Shown here in pieces: positions 10,628-22,249 of a stretch of 64,000 bases of DNA. A program made the translations under genes and the position numbers. Under the pieces are notes generated by a model, which worked only from the letters and a program-made list of their open reading frames with translations, was not told the origin of the DNA and did not search any database. Where the stretch lies: the NCBI RefSeq assembly GCF_964340395.1, contig NC_135551.1, positions 32,138,455 through 32,202,454 on the forward strand. Reading direction: 5' to 3'. This DNA comes from Glandiceps talaboti. Taxonomy: Eukaryota > Hemichordata > Enteropneusta > Spengelidae. Within the stretch, counting starts at the first letter, position 1; each line of letters begins with the position of its first letter.

Positions 10628-10675
10628 CTTAGTACTGGTAGAACGTCTAGAACACCAACAAAATCAATAACCAGT
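10628..10675 (-). other. Possible frame-preserving cassette exon inside the 11-kb intron
   Basis: A 48-nt interval sits between an AG acceptor (agcatttcag) and a donor (CTAAG|GTATGG). It would insert between exons c and d with matching phase 2 on both sides, adding LVIDFVGVLDVLPVL and re-forming the split Arg. It has no stop in the required frame. The acceptor has a poor pyrimidine tract and the peptide is hydrophobic, unlike the rest of this region, so chance is a real possibility. No in-frame ATG lies between the upstream stop and the donor, so it is not an obvious alternative first coding exon. Confidence 0.2.
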
Positions 10676-12169
10676 CTGAAATGCTTACTCTGTCCACCAT
10701 TTTTTCACTGTTATTGAACTAGTAGTTTCAAACTTATCACGTAGACAAGTCAAAACACAAACTTAGTATGCCGGTTCATGTGGTATTTCACCTTGTAACT
10801 CTTTCCGTTCAGAAACAGTGCATTCCTATGCTACCAAAGCAACTCATGAATATTAATAGTCTCTATCAAAGAGATCGTGAATATTCATTAAGGACATCAC
10901 AGGGTCATTCCATTCATAAATGGTGAGAACTCTTTTCCCGCTTAACTTGATGTGACAATAATTTACATAGACATACCTTGCCTATGGTAACGTATTCATA
11001 CCTATTGTATGTAACTGTACTACACTACTCATACATGCTATTGTTGAGGTCCTAGTGAGAACTTCTTCCACTCAATTCAATGTGGACAATTACCTCAGAC
11101 ATGATAAAGTGCAGGGTCTGGATGAAGGTGAAAGTGATTTGTATTTTGATTATTTTACCAAGGTCATGTAGAGTCTACACTATCAGAAAAAAAATCCTGG
11201 CTTCCTTCAAACCTGCAAAAACTAAGACTTGATAAATTTGGCATAGGCACAAGTATACTGCACAGTCTAATTTGGCATAGACACAAGTATACTGCACTGT
11301 CCAATTTCATGCTTATATAATTCATTTTATTTTATTCATCTTCCGTTACTGTCCAATTTCTCGAGCTACACTAGTACACAAAATAAACTGACAAAAAATA
11401 TATTGAACAAACATTAGATTTTCCCCTTGTTAATGATAACATAATATGCAATGGAATTAGCAAACTTGAAAACCCAAATATGACATGTAAAATGTCTTAG
11501 GCTATTAATTATTGGTATTTTAACAATGTTGGGTAAATACATTATTGGTTGTCTGATTGAAAAAAAAATAAAACCCCAGTTACTGCTAGCGTAAGCACAA
11601 GGTTCAGCTCTATTTTCTTATTAATTCACTGAAATGGTACAAAAGTTTTGTCAAAGTGAAAGTAAGTAGACAGTCCCTAGACAGACTGTGACTGTAGATA
11701 TTTTCCCTATGAGTGTTCATATATGCAATGGAATCAACATTATTGAAATGAACATATTAACACGATATTCAAACCTATTTTCTCATAATGTACTGAAGTA
11801 GTGCAATATTATTGATGAAGTGAAAGTACTAAGTATAAAGGAGACTTCCTATATGCTACCTCCATGTATAAACTAAATGCAAAGTGCAGCATTAAGACAC
11901 TTTAGAGTACCAACATATACACATATGTACATAACTGCCACCACTTCATGGGTGTGTCAGTTTACTATTGTAATTATTTATTGTTATTTAAATTGCTTTA
12001 CTTACTTTCAGTAATAAGCTCTTTCACTTCATGGAATTTGTTACATAAGTGACACACCTTTCTAACTGTTCTGTTCTCTTCATTTAGTTTGTTATCAATA
12101 CTTTTGTTGTTCTTGACTTGAACCACAGACACTGAAAAGTTCTCAATGTCTATGCTTGACTATAATAAG

Positions 12170-12411
12170 CCCACACATCATGATGGATGGTAAACATCCC
12201 CATTGTTTCGTAATGTATGACTATTATTGTTTTTGTAAACCATTATTACTCTAGTCGATATATTTACTAGTTTGTTTAGCACCGAACACTTATTTCAGAA
12301 AATCCAATGAAGAACTATAGTTTTCTTGATGGATGCAATAAAGACTCTATTCTATTCTATTCTATTCTATTCTATTCTATTATATTCTATTCTATTCTAT
12401 TCTATTCTATG
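12170..12411 (+). mobile_element. Probable retroposon 3' end with (TTCTA)n tail
   Basis: Sequence ending ttgatggatgcaataaagac is followed directly by about 13 ctatt pentamers (12,345-12,411, one copy with a variant base). A pentamer microsatellite hanging from an AATAAAG end is typical of LINE/SINE 3' termini. The 5' limit is uncertain and there is no coding sequence. Confidence 0.4.
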
Positions 12412-13127
12412 AGACTTTAATTCAAACAGGCAAGTCAGAGATTAGGATAAAGTTTAGGGATTACAAGGATTTTTCTCTTAAGTCCATCTCCATCAGCACT
12501 GTATACATCTCAAAATAGTCCCATCTGACTTGCCCAATTCACCTTGGCTATAGTGTCATGGGGCTAGTAAATATATGGATGACTTATTTCTAGTGTTTTT
12601 TTTCAACTTTGTTTGATTGGCCTTGTGAGTTCCTAAAATAAATGACATCATGTCCAAAATTATTGTACTTGAATTCTATCACCAATGCAATGGCAAAATC
12701 AATTCTAGAATGACTATATATGAATACTTCTATTCAGCACATGTATGTAGTCTATAGCCTGTCTGCTCACTGGGTCTGTCACTGTGATATACATGTTCTC
12801 TATCCAACAACCATGTGAGTGTAGAATGAATGCACTGGAGTGACAGATCCCACATGATATAGTTAAGCTACAAAGGAGTTACAACACAAACACAATCAAA
12901 GACTATATGCTTTCTTACTCTGGCTTATCAGTGATAGACAGAATTACATGTATTATCACTGGTAAATTATATGATACGAAAGCAAAACTAGTTATTGTAC
13001 CTTTAAGCTAGATGTTTCCTAAATCAATTTGAATTGTAACTTTCTCAATACATTCTATAAGCTATTTGGAAAGAGTTAACAGGGTAAAACAGTTTAAGGG
13101 ATAATTCTATGTCATGATCCATATTTA

Positions 13128-13327
13128 GCAAAAAGTCTTATCACTATATGTTTGGGGTTTCTATTAATACTGGTATTTCAAAGTCTTTATCACTATATGT
13201 TTGGGGTTTCAATTAATACTGGTATTTCAAAGTCTTTATCACTATATGTTTGGGGTTTCAATTAATACTGGTATTTCAAAGTCTTTATCACTATATGTTT
13301 GGGGTTTCAATTAATACTGGTATTTCA
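13128..13327. repeat. 49-bp minisatellite, four copies
   Basis: The unit is atcactatatgtttggggtt then tcaattaatactggtatttcaaagtcttt. Copies start exactly 49 bp apart (13,142, 13,191, 13,240, 13,289) and are nearly identical. Confidence 0.95.
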
Positions 13328-13373
13328 CTTTCATTAATTCCATTCATTTACATAAATCTAAAATTTCAGTATA

Positions 13374-13381
13374 TCTTGTGT

Positions 13382-13435
<54 letters not shown>

Positions 13436-13531
13436 ATGCATGTATGCATGTATGTATGTATGTGTGTATGTATGTATGTATGTATGTATGTATGTATGTA
13501 TGTATGTATGTGTGTGTGTATGTATGTATGT
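13374..13531. repeat. Compound (TG)n-(CGTG)n-(TATG)n microsatellite
   Basis: A TG run grades into cgtg, then catg, then tatg tetramers. The apparent ORFs here on both strands are products of the repeat. Confidence 0.95.
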
Positions 13532-14026
13532 ACATACAGCATCCATTGATATCAAATTCATGATAGAACTGCATCAATGTTTAATTCTCTTATTGTATTT
13601 TCTGACACATTAAATATCATTTTCATTAATGTCCACAAACTCAATTTATGAATTCACGAAAGCATGTACACAGTTCAAGGTAGACAGATTCATAACACAA
13701 TGTCAAAACACGACAAAAAAAATGAGTGATAAATCGATTATTGATAAGTGACTTCAATAAGACATGTTTTAGATAGAGAGACAACAATTAAAACACATGG
13801 GAAAGTTATGGAGCCAGACAGACAAAACACCCTGGGAGTGGATCTAGATAGTGCTGTCTCCAGGTATGCTACTACGTACGGTAGCAATCTTGTACTGCAA
13901 TTATACTGGTTTACACTTCACTAGGTTTTGAATGATGACAATTGAATGCACTATGTAGTTTTGGACCTTGAAGCACTGGCAGATAGTCAGGTGTGCCAGT
14001 ATATTATAACAAGTTAACTCACATTT

Positions 14027-14215
14027 CTAAGACCTCAGACCTATTGTCTCTATGAGGGACCTCAGACCTATTGTCTCTAAGACCTCAGACCTATTGTCTC
14101 TAAGACCTCAGACCTATTGTCTCTAAGACCTCAGACCTATTGTCTCTAAGACCTCAGACCTATTGTCTCTAAGACCTCAGACCTATTGTCTCTAAGACCT
14201 CAGACCTATTGTCTC
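14027..14215. repeat. 23-bp minisatellite, about eight copies
   Basis: The unit is taagacctcagacctattgt then ctc. The first copies include a variant (tatgagggacctc); the rest are almost perfect. Confidence 0.95.
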
Positions 14216-15612
14216 TTTGAGGAAATAACAAACCAAGAGATGCAAGTAACTTTGCTTGCTAGTACCATGTGAATTGGTAGTCATTGATGCAAGATACTAG
14301 TGGTGATGATTTCGGGCACTATTGTTATATGAGTTTGATATTCATTCTCCTGATGTACACATCCTATTTAAGTATACAGAGACCATGACAAAACACCAAG
14401 GTCTTCAATTGTTCACTTACAGTAACATTGCATTTATATTTCATACTTCCACTACAGATTATACTTTGTTGTATGACAATCATATATTGCAACAGCCAAA
14501 GTCAGGCAGATATCAACTTGTGTTCAGTACAGAATAAAATGTTGTCTTTTTCTTTTTTTAATAGCATCGGAATCAAACACAATCACAACACAGAGTTTGC
14601 TCATCAAACCAATAAACTGAAGTATCAATTCTCAATTACATGTACATCCTGATGAATTATATTATAACAAGTTAACACTATAAGTTACAATTGCTTTCAG
14701 TAAACTATTAAATCTCTATATTACAAAGCTGTACAGCAAGTCTAAGTGTCTCCACCATCAATTCCCTACAGGGAGCAGTAGACTTCTTAGAATATACAAG
14801 ATGATTCAAGTGTACTTAAATCAATTAAAAGTCTCTGTTTTGTCTGCCCTAGATGTCCTGGAGGAGTTCTTGCAATGTGAGCATCATTCTGATTACAGTA
14901 CTTTCTTTGATCTGAAGTAGTTTCACACTTCACAGAGACTTTGATATTTTATCGTCACCAAGCTAGACAGCAATCTGTCAAATGACTTCAACCATGACAT
15001 TCATCGATTTTATCAAGAACTCAATGTCTGCTATGGAAATTTCATCAAGGGCTTGATGTCTCTCTTAGTTACAAGTTGGGGATGTTTCAGAAGTTGACCT
15101 CTCAAGTTATCAAGAACACATTCTGGTCACACTCCATGTTTCCAAGCATGGAATAGATTTATAAATTACATGTCTGTGATACTCTAAATATCTAAAAATC
15201 TACCAACTTTTTAGTCTCGTCGATGTTTTTCTAGAATATGAACCCTTTTTCAATTGTTAATTGTCTCATGAGTCATATTATATAATATATGATGGTACAT
15301 ATTCCCACAGTAAACTTTCAGTAGACCAAAACATGATACAATTTGAAATTCTTGTCCAAACAGATATTATATGCAACAATGATATCAAGATAAAAATTTG
15401 AATTCTCCTTGATCAAAACATAGATGTTTACATACTGAAACATGTTCAGCAGTGGTTTATTTCTGGGGTAAGATTAAGAGCTCTGTGAGCAATCGGATCT
15501 TTGCCTGATACAACAATATACCATAATGAATGGTGTTGTCTGTTATTATTAACATCACAATGTTTTGATAACTATAACAACAAAATATTAAACTAAATTA
15601 ATATCAGAATAA

Positions 15613-16197
15613 TTTGAAATGCACTGAGACATGGGAATACTTTCCATCTATCAAGTTGAAATGCACTGAGACATGGGTATACTTTCCATCTATCAAGTTG
15701 AAATGCACTGAGACATGGGTATACTTTCCATCTATCAAGTTGAAATGCACTGAGACATGGGTAAACTTTCCATCTATCAAGTTGAAATGCACTGAGACAT
15801 GGGTATACTTTCCATCTATCAAGTTGAAATGCACTGAGACATGGGTAAACTTTCCATCTATCAAGTTGAAATGCACTGAGACATGGGTATACTTTCCATC
15901 TATCAAGTTGAAATGCACTGAGACATGGGTATACTTTCCATCTATCAAGTTGAAATGCACTGAGACATGGGTATACTTTCCATCTATCAAGTTGAAATGC
16001 ACTGAGACATGGGTATACTTTCCATCTATCAAGTTGAAATGCACTGAGACATGGGTATACTTTCCATCTATCAAGTTGAAATGCACTGAGACATGGGAAT
16101 ACTTTCCATCTATCAAGTTGAAATGCACTGAGACATGGGTATACTTTCTATCTATCAAGTTGAAATGCACTGAGACATGGGAATACTTTCCATCTAT
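15613..16197. repeat. 42-bp minisatellite, 14 copies, open on both strands
   Basis: The unit is aagttgaaatgcactgagac then atgggtatactttccatctatc. Fourteen copies differ at only a few sites (gtatac/gtaaac/gaatac, one ccatct to ctatct). The period of 14 codons leaves one frame open on each strand: KCTETWVYFPSIKL on plus (198 codons) and HVSVHFNLIDGKYT on minus (225 codons). No splice or start context supports translation, and it lies inside the 11-kb SASH1-like intron. Confidence 0.95.
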
Positions 16198-16290
16198 GAC
16201 ACATAAATAATGTAAACTACAAGAGTCTCCAGTCATGAAAATTCGCCTAAAATCCTGATATAGTTGACATTTCATCCACATGAATTAAAT

Positions 16291-16641
16291 TCAAAGTTTT
16301 AGGCGAGTACTCAACTTTTTTGAATTATTAATTTGTATTTTTTGTCCACCTGGCACAATTTCCCCAGGGCACACTCTGCTACAATTGACGACCAACTGCT
16401 CATAGTCTCTATAACTGGGTTCCAGTTTTAAGACCATGAAAAAATCTAAATGCATGTACACTTGATCAACAACATAGTTTATATTTGGGTCTGAATTGAA
16501 GAAAGTAACTGTAATTCTAGTCTTGAGGCTATCTGTGGCTTCGAATCTAATAATCTCTCTTCTTGAGAAGAGATTCACAGCCATGGATAGACCCCTTAGA
16601 CTGCTGAAATTCAAATCAATCTTACCTTTTTTTTCTTTGAT
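16291..16641 (-). CDS. Unassigned 117-codon ORF beside the 42-bp array
   Basis: An open frame of about 117 codons with non-repetitive, protein-like composition, including FSSLRGLSMAVNLFSRREI, RITVTFFNSDPNINYVVDQ, YRDYEQLVVNCSRVCPGEI and VPGGQKIQ, then a stop. A possible acceptor (ttgatttgaatttcag) lies near its 5' side, but the frame set by that acceptor would be closed. I do not recognise a family. It lies in the SASH1-like intron on the same strand, and could be a relic of a mobile element or chance. There is no domain, signal peptide or membrane segment that I can name. Confidence 0.2.
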   Translation of the reverse strand: MKEKKGKIDLNFSSLRGLSMAVNLFSRREIIRFEATDSLKTRITVTFFNSDPNINYVVDQVYMHLDFFMVLKLEPSYRDYEQLVVNCSRVCPGEIVPGGQKIQINNSKKLSTRLKL

Positions 16642-16644
16642 CAC

Positions 16645-17687
16645 AATTAATAATCAGTGAATAGTTATGGGCAAGGGACTCAACATTTTACAGTGGTATA
16701 TTTGGCAAGAGAAAAAAAATAATTGTACCCGTAATATAATCATGCTTTCTGCCTGCAGAAATCTAACTGGTGGCGCCATTTTTATTAGACAGTAATTTGT
16801 CATTTATCAAAGTCTTATTCCCTATTGTGTAATTTGTGGTAATCATTATAATTATAATATATTATATTACTTGTCATTTTACATCTGCTATTCTTGTTAA
16901 GTAATAGTTATAGTTTGCCCTAGAAATGAAACTACTGTAAAAGGGACCTTACAGAAAGCTTCATTTTCAGCATTTGATCAACGGTTGGTACTTAACAGTT
17001 AAAACTTCATCTCTCTTGCAAATAAACAATCTCTATCTCACCATGGTTTGTTGGTATCACTACAACCCTTCCATTGTTCATATCTAACCCAAAAAGATAT
17101 ATAAAGTGCAAGAAAATTGTATTTAAAATTTTTGCAAAACTATACAAACAACACTTGACTAAATCTCTAAGTCGTGAAATTTATTTTTTCATCATACATG
17201 TACAAGCAATTTGGTTGACATTGACGGTGAAAAAGTTCAAAGCTACCGTAACACCCAACAATTCATGATGAAGTAGAACCCTGGAGCTTTGCATAAAAGT
17301 AATCCAATTTTCTATTCAACAATTGCCATTATTTGTCCCTGGTGACATGACTGTCTCCAACTACTATTCCACTGGTATTACTACTATCAAACTTGTATCT
17401 ATAATTATCTCTCATTGCATTCTGTGTCTACATCTTAAAGATGTTACTAGCAATGATTTAACCATTTCACTGGTCTTAGCAATGAAAGGTTAAACATCCT
17501 TTCCTCCTTATCGTGATCTGTATAATTTGTAAAGACCCAATGGTGTACTTTTAAAATGCCACTTCTCTTCTCTACATGTTCTATTCATACACCTCAAGAC
17601 TTCACTAAATATGTTACATTCACAATGATGGCCATTAATATGTACTATTATGTATTAGTATGTAAACTGTTGTCTCCAATAGTATGT
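16645..17687. other. Intron sequence without recognised elements
   Basis: AT-rich, with a short (ta)-rich stretch at about 16,847-16,870. No exon, repeat array or element recognised. Confidence 0.5.
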
Positions 17688-17815
17688 TTTGGATGTCAGT
17701 GGCCAAGTAGCTAGCTCATTTGCATCTTACTACTTCAGTCTGGGTTTGAACTTTCCCAGCATGTACCCTTGGGTTTTGACTGGATTTATAAGGTCAGTTT
17801 GCCCCTTCCAAAAAA
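17688..17815 (+). mobile_element. tRNA-derived SINE fragment (Leu/Ser-tRNA-like head)
   Basis: The sequence gtcagtggccaagtagctag resembles a pol III A box in a Leu/Ser-type tRNA 5' half (GTCAG..TGGCC.AGT). About 35 bp later gggtttgaactttcc resembles a B box (GGTTCGAATCC). A non-tRNA body follows (catgtacccttgggttttga ... ttgccccttccaaaaaa). No functional tRNA fold is kept. The element sits in the 11-kb SASH1-like intron, opposite to the gene. Confidence 0.55.
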
Positions 17816-18839
17816 TGCAGTTTTTCATCGGTTATATCAGTTTCCTCACAGCTTTAATTAACACTAGAACACATAACAAATGTATAGACTTGACCATAAT
17901 AAAACATTTCTGAAGTAGTAATTTAACCAATGTAAACCCTTCATATTTTCAAATATTCTGTACCATGTGACTGGGTATCACACCTGGTTTACCTCCTGAA
18001 AACTACAAGAAATCTATTGATCAAGACAACATATCTACTACACAATTTTTGTTATAACAATTACAACTGTAATAAATATTCTCACCTTGAGAAACTTTTG
18101 ACAAAAAGTACCTCTTTAGTTTCACAACATTTGTACAAACTTCCTGTTTGTTTTAACATCCCTGACATGCTTACAATTGAATAACTTTGTAAATCTACTT
18201 GCCATTATGCACCTGAGAATAAAGTTTTCAACAAAATATTTTTTTTTCATGTTTGGAACAAAAGCAGAATGCATGGCTTGATTTTAAAGTATACTTGTAG
18301 ATGTATGTCAGCTCACATTAGGAGTTGTTGTTATGATGTATTGTTTTATTGTGTGTTCAAGTATATGATAAAGTTGGCTGTGGTATTTTGTAATGGCTGA
18401 TAAGTAGGTGAAAATTGGCTGCAGTTCCCAAGCCACAGTGGTTACATCAAACTTATCCTAAAATGTATAGGAATGGGTGGACATATTTTACCACATCTGT
18501 GGCCACTGTATATCCCAAAATTTTACAAGATGATCTGTAGCCATTGTACTATAATTCCAAACCAAACTAACCTTAAAATGTATGGAAGACATGTTGAACA
18601 ATTCTACCAGATCAATAGCCAATGTAGTTCCTAACCAAACTTATCCAAAAAGTGCACTGGATTATGTTAGTAATTTTCAATCTCATGGAATTTTCTTTTA
18701 ACCTTCTAATGACTTGGTTTCTGTAACTCTATGTAAGTACACCCTAAATATAGGGTGTCAGGCTTTTACAAATTAAACAAATTTTATTGTCAAAATTTGA
18801 AACATAATATAAAGTTAAGAAATCAACTTTAAAGTTTAC
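17816..18839. other. Intron sequence; weak diverged tandem structure at 18.36-18.68 kb
   Basis: Between 18,360 and 18,680 variants of caaacttatcc-aaaatgtat and agccanngt recur three times at about 110-bp spacing, an old diverged tandem repeat. Nothing else recognised. Confidence 0.4.
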
Positions 18840-18922
18840 CTTGCATTACTTTGACTTCTTACTGATTCTGGTGATGAAATGAGAGGTTCTGTGATTTGGT
18901 CAGCATTATAACAAGTTTCTTC
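18840..18922 (-). CDS. SASH1: SASH1-like exon c
   Basis: This 83-nt exon enters in phase 0 and leaves in phase 2. It encodes residues 63-89 (EETCYNADQI through SQSNA) plus two bases of Arg90. Acceptor tcatcacag, donor GCAAG|GTAAAC. It is acidic and Ser-rich and probably disordered, matching the EESLGFCSAV region of human SASH1 in position more than in sequence. The Arg codon is completed by the first base of the 23-nt microexon 11.3 kb downstream in the gene. Confidence 0.85.
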
Positions 18923-19276
18923 CTGTGATGAGACAAAAGAAAACATGATACTCAACTTACATACAACCAGAATAACTTGTAAATATTATTTGTAATCATC
19001 CCCAAAAACAGAACAATGTCAAAATTTTAGTTAAGAATTTAATCCACATTGTTTTTACTACTCAGAATCATACAGAATATAGAAAGAATGAAATAGACAA
19101 CTTGGCTAAAATAATATTTTAAAATTAAACAAAACAAGGAAAAACAATCAAAAGTACAATGTAATGTCTGGGTCAGTCACACAACATTATTTAAATTATC
19201 ACAACATCTGTATAAAAAATGTCACAGAAAAAAGAGAACAAAATTCAGCCAAAATAAAAGGTGCTCTAAAACTTAC

Positions 19277-19324
19277 GTGTACAAATGTAGTGAGACTAGT
19301 AGGACTGGGGAAGGTGCCTCTCAT
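19277..19324 (-). CDS. SASH1: SASH1-like exon b: short linker exon
   Basis: This 48-nt exon is phase 0 at both ends and encodes residues 47-62 (MRGTFPSPTSLTTFVH). Acceptor gaattctcag style, donor CAC|GTAAGT. The PSPTSL motif resembles the SPTSLQLRS stretch that follows the N-terminal block in human SASH1. Because it is a multiple of three with symmetric phases it could be skipped without a frame change. Its first codon is ATG, but the upstream exon joins in frame, so this is not needed as a start. Confidence 0.85.
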
Positions 19325-20582
19325 CTGAGAATTGAAATAACAAACAAATAAGTCATGCATATGTAATGAGCTGACAATAATAACATCAGCATTGTGGGAA
19401 TACATGTGAACTATTATCATACCAATTAATGTTTACATAGTAACTCTCAATGGTGTAATTACATCAAGTAAAAGTCATCTAAATATTCAGATATGACAAA
19501 AATCCATATGATTTTAAGAACAAATTGACACATTGTTATTGGAATGAGTCACCAAAATATGGCTTTTTGACAAAAGTTGACAATGAAAAGAATATGTGGG
19601 TGTGGTTTTTGAATCAGGTTATATTTTTACTAAGTTTTAATAACGACAGAAATACAGATTAGCTTATCATGATGATTCATACTGCAGCTAAGTGTCATCA
19701 AAAAACCATCAATTTGACAACATTATCAGATTTACTTCTCCTGTGTGTATTTTAAAGTGATCATATGGAAGACATATGGGTATTTATTTTCAATTTTTAA
19801 TTTATAAAATAAATCTACTATATTTTTCTACTTGGAAATACAATGTAAAAGAATATATCAAATCCATGTCTACCACTCAATAAATTACAAAAAGATAAGG
19901 AGTGTGTAAAAAGTTTACTTTTGTATTTACAATAACAACCATTTTACACATTTTTCAATGTTACAATTTATTGATTTACAAACAAGGACTTGATGTATTG
20001 TCTTTCACATTGTATTTCCAGGTCGAAAGACATAGTAGAGTTCTTTTATCAATTAAAATTCCAAGATAAACAGCCAATTTTCATCTATATGGCCATTTAA
20101 GTTTGCAATATACATATTAAAAAGATGACACATATCCTATCTGGTAGTAGAAAAATAAGTTACACACATCCAAATTATATAGAAGAATTTTGTTTTTGGT
20201 ACAACCTAGAAAAAAATCTGCATATAAAGGCATGCTATAGAATTATGCTAATCTCAGTGTACTTTTTTTCTTTAACAGGAAGTTCCAGCCTGTCGCAATA
20301 CTTGAGGAGATGTTAATGGTATTTCATTTAAATTTATATTTGTATTTACAGTAATAAAAACATTAGACCCAATTGTGTCTTTTTCGATATATATTTTCAT
20401 AGCTATTTTCATATATATTTTTAAATGACTCTGTAATACATGGAAAGTAATGACACATCAAAATAATATTTAGCTTTATGAATTTGACTAGTTTATCTAA
20501 GTTGTTATCACATTAGGAAAAACAAGTTACCTGTACATATATTAAAAGTGTAACTTAGTTTTAGTTAGAAATTGAAACTTAC
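19325..20582 (-). other. Intron between exons a and b
   Basis: About 1.26 kb of AT-rich sequence without repeats or ORFs that I can support. Confidence 0.6.
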
Positions 20583-20720
20583 AACAGGAGAAGTTTCCAA
20601 ATCTTGAGAAACCCTCCTTTGGCGGAGTTCTTCCATCCGACTGAAGACATCTTTCTGGTAGGTGTTAAAATCAGTAGCGTATCGTTTAGTTAAGTCTTCT
20701 ATATTACCCCTAGAACCATC
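20583..20720 (-). CDS. SASH1: SASH1-like exon a: conserved N-terminal block
   Basis: This 138-nt exon is phase 0 at both ends and encodes residues 1-46 of the visible fragment, starting [10 protein letters not shown] and ending [10 protein letters not shown]. The acceptor reads tttgtatag and the donor is GTT|GTAAGT. In human SASH1 the same block follows the N-terminal tail (DGSLGNIDDL...[14 protein letters not shown]), so at least one exon with the start codon is missing upstream. The segment is predicted helical, with a [23 protein letters not shown] core. It is the most diagnostic piece for the family. The start codon is not in this exon. Confidence 0.92.
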
Positions 20721-21730
20721 CTATACAAAACAAAAAATGGATACAAAAACATATTTAGAAATATGACTGAAGAGTCAAACTGTACTGGTAGGTCAAATAT
20801 GTAAATATAATACTACTGCCACAAAAGCATGTTTTGTTGAATCTTTGTATTTTGATACCTAGCCAATGTTGTTGGAGAAAATTTCTGATATACAAGATCA
20901 ATATTGTACCATAAATTATAGATTCACTGAAATGAAATTAAACATTGCATATCAAATAATCCTGTATGATTATTGAGGAACTAGTCTAAAGCTATATCAT
21001 CCAGTGTTAGCATGAAAGCCATACACATTTAATAACTTATAGGTCTTCTGTATAAGGAACAACTATATATTCTTTAATTCAGAACAAGGAAGTGCAAGTT
21101 GCATCATGTGATGTGACATCCTGATACATGATAGATATGTAAATGATATGTAAATGATTCTCAGAATGTAATAAAAAGGCTCTAGCCTGAAAGATCCAAT
21201 CATTGTTTCCGTTTATTTAATAGCTCCCTATGTTATAACAGATCATATACCCCCTTCTCCCCATCATCACCACATAGTTGTCAGCTGCATGAAAGTGTTT
21301 CTTTAACAACAATTCAACAACAGTCCGTCCATCTTTATAAATCTCAGTCACTGTGCTTTATCAAAACTAAATTAAATATATTATCTCATTCTCACATCCA
21401 AAACAGCAAAGACTTTTTTTTTTTTTACAGAAGGATGGTTTAGTATATGAACAAAAAATTTGCATATTGTGAATTATAGATAGAATATTCAAACTGCCGG
21501 TAATAATATGCTACTAGACAAATGACCATTCATCATTTCCTTATCACTATGGTCTAGTGACATGATTAGAACCTAACAACACACTGATAGATTAGACCAA
21601 GATGGTGTAAAGAAAACTACTCCTGAAGACATATGAATCATTAACACATTGAAGAGATTGATGGATAGTGCCAAGATAATTCCAAGTAAGGTCAGCTGTT
21701 ATTTGCCATCACTATACCAGTACTCCCTAC
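20721..21730. other. Upstream intron or intergenic sequence
   Basis: Sequence 5' of the first visible SASH1-like exon. No upstream exon ending in phase 0 with the family's N-terminal tail was recognised. Contains a short T run at 21,414-21,426. Confidence 0.5.
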
Positions 21731-21993
21731 AATGATAGGATCCATGGAGTTATCAACACTATGAATACCCATATGGATAGGGTCCATGGAGTTATCAACA
21801 CTATGAATACCCATATGGATAGGATCCATGGAGTTATCAACACTATGAATACCCATATCGATAGGATCCATGGAGTTATCAACACTATGAATACCCATAT
21901 CAATAGGATCCATGGAGTTATCAACACTATGAATACCCATATCGATAGGATCCATGGAGTTATCAACACTATGAATACCCATATCGATAGGAT
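21731..21993. repeat. 42-bp minisatellite, six copies
   Basis: The unit is gataggatccatggagttat then caacactatgaatacccatatc. Variants are atcgat/atggat/atcaat at the junction. Like the array at 15.6 kb it is 14 codons long and open on both strands (MGIHSVDNSMDPID on minus). The two arrays share period but not sequence. Confidence 0.95.
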
Positions 21994-22249
21994 TTTATTT
22001 GGTCTTATTACAGTTATATCAACTTTGTATTTCAGACATATCAAAAATATTATTCTATGGTATGGTTCTGGAAAGATTTTGAAAACTAGTTTACTTTCTT
22101 TCTGTAAATTTAGGCAAATTCTAAACATACCAGTACTGTATGCAGGTAATATATGACAGTAAAAACTATAATAAAAGTATATTAGATGAAAGAAAGAGAT
22201 GAAAGTAACCAAACTTAACAGTATGATGTACAAAAATATCAACTATTTT

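Larger units (their letters stand above)
542..20720 (-). other. SASH1: SASH1-like (SLY family adaptor) gene, partial, ten exons
   Basis: Ten exons on the minus strand join in one frame, with phase agreement at all nine junctions and GT-AG borders throughout, to give 471 codons without a stop. Three blocks match human SASH1 as I remember it: GNIEDL...[14 protein letters not shown] near the N-terminus (human GNIDDL...[14 protein letters not shown]), [14 protein letters not shown]...[19 protein letters not shown] (human SEITMSDEERIQLM...[21 protein letters not shown]), and a basic stretch after a DGS motif. SASH1/SASH3/SAMSN1 are cytoplasmic-nuclear scaffold proteins carrying SH3 and SAM domains; SASH1 acts in adhesion and TLR4/TRAF6 signalling. 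The SH3 and SAM exons must lie left of position 1, and the first coding exon was not found to the right. Vertebrates have three paralogues, so the symbol means family member, not strict one-to-one orthology. Confidence 0.9.

Noticed and set aside
15604-16281. 225-codon minus ORF with HVSVHFNLIDGKYT repeats
   Set aside because: Tandem repeat in an intron, open equally on the other strand; reported as a repeat instead.
17688-17760. Functional tRNA gene
   Set aside because: A- and B-box-like blocks are present but no cloverleaf with anticodon and acceptor stems forms; better explained as a SINE head.
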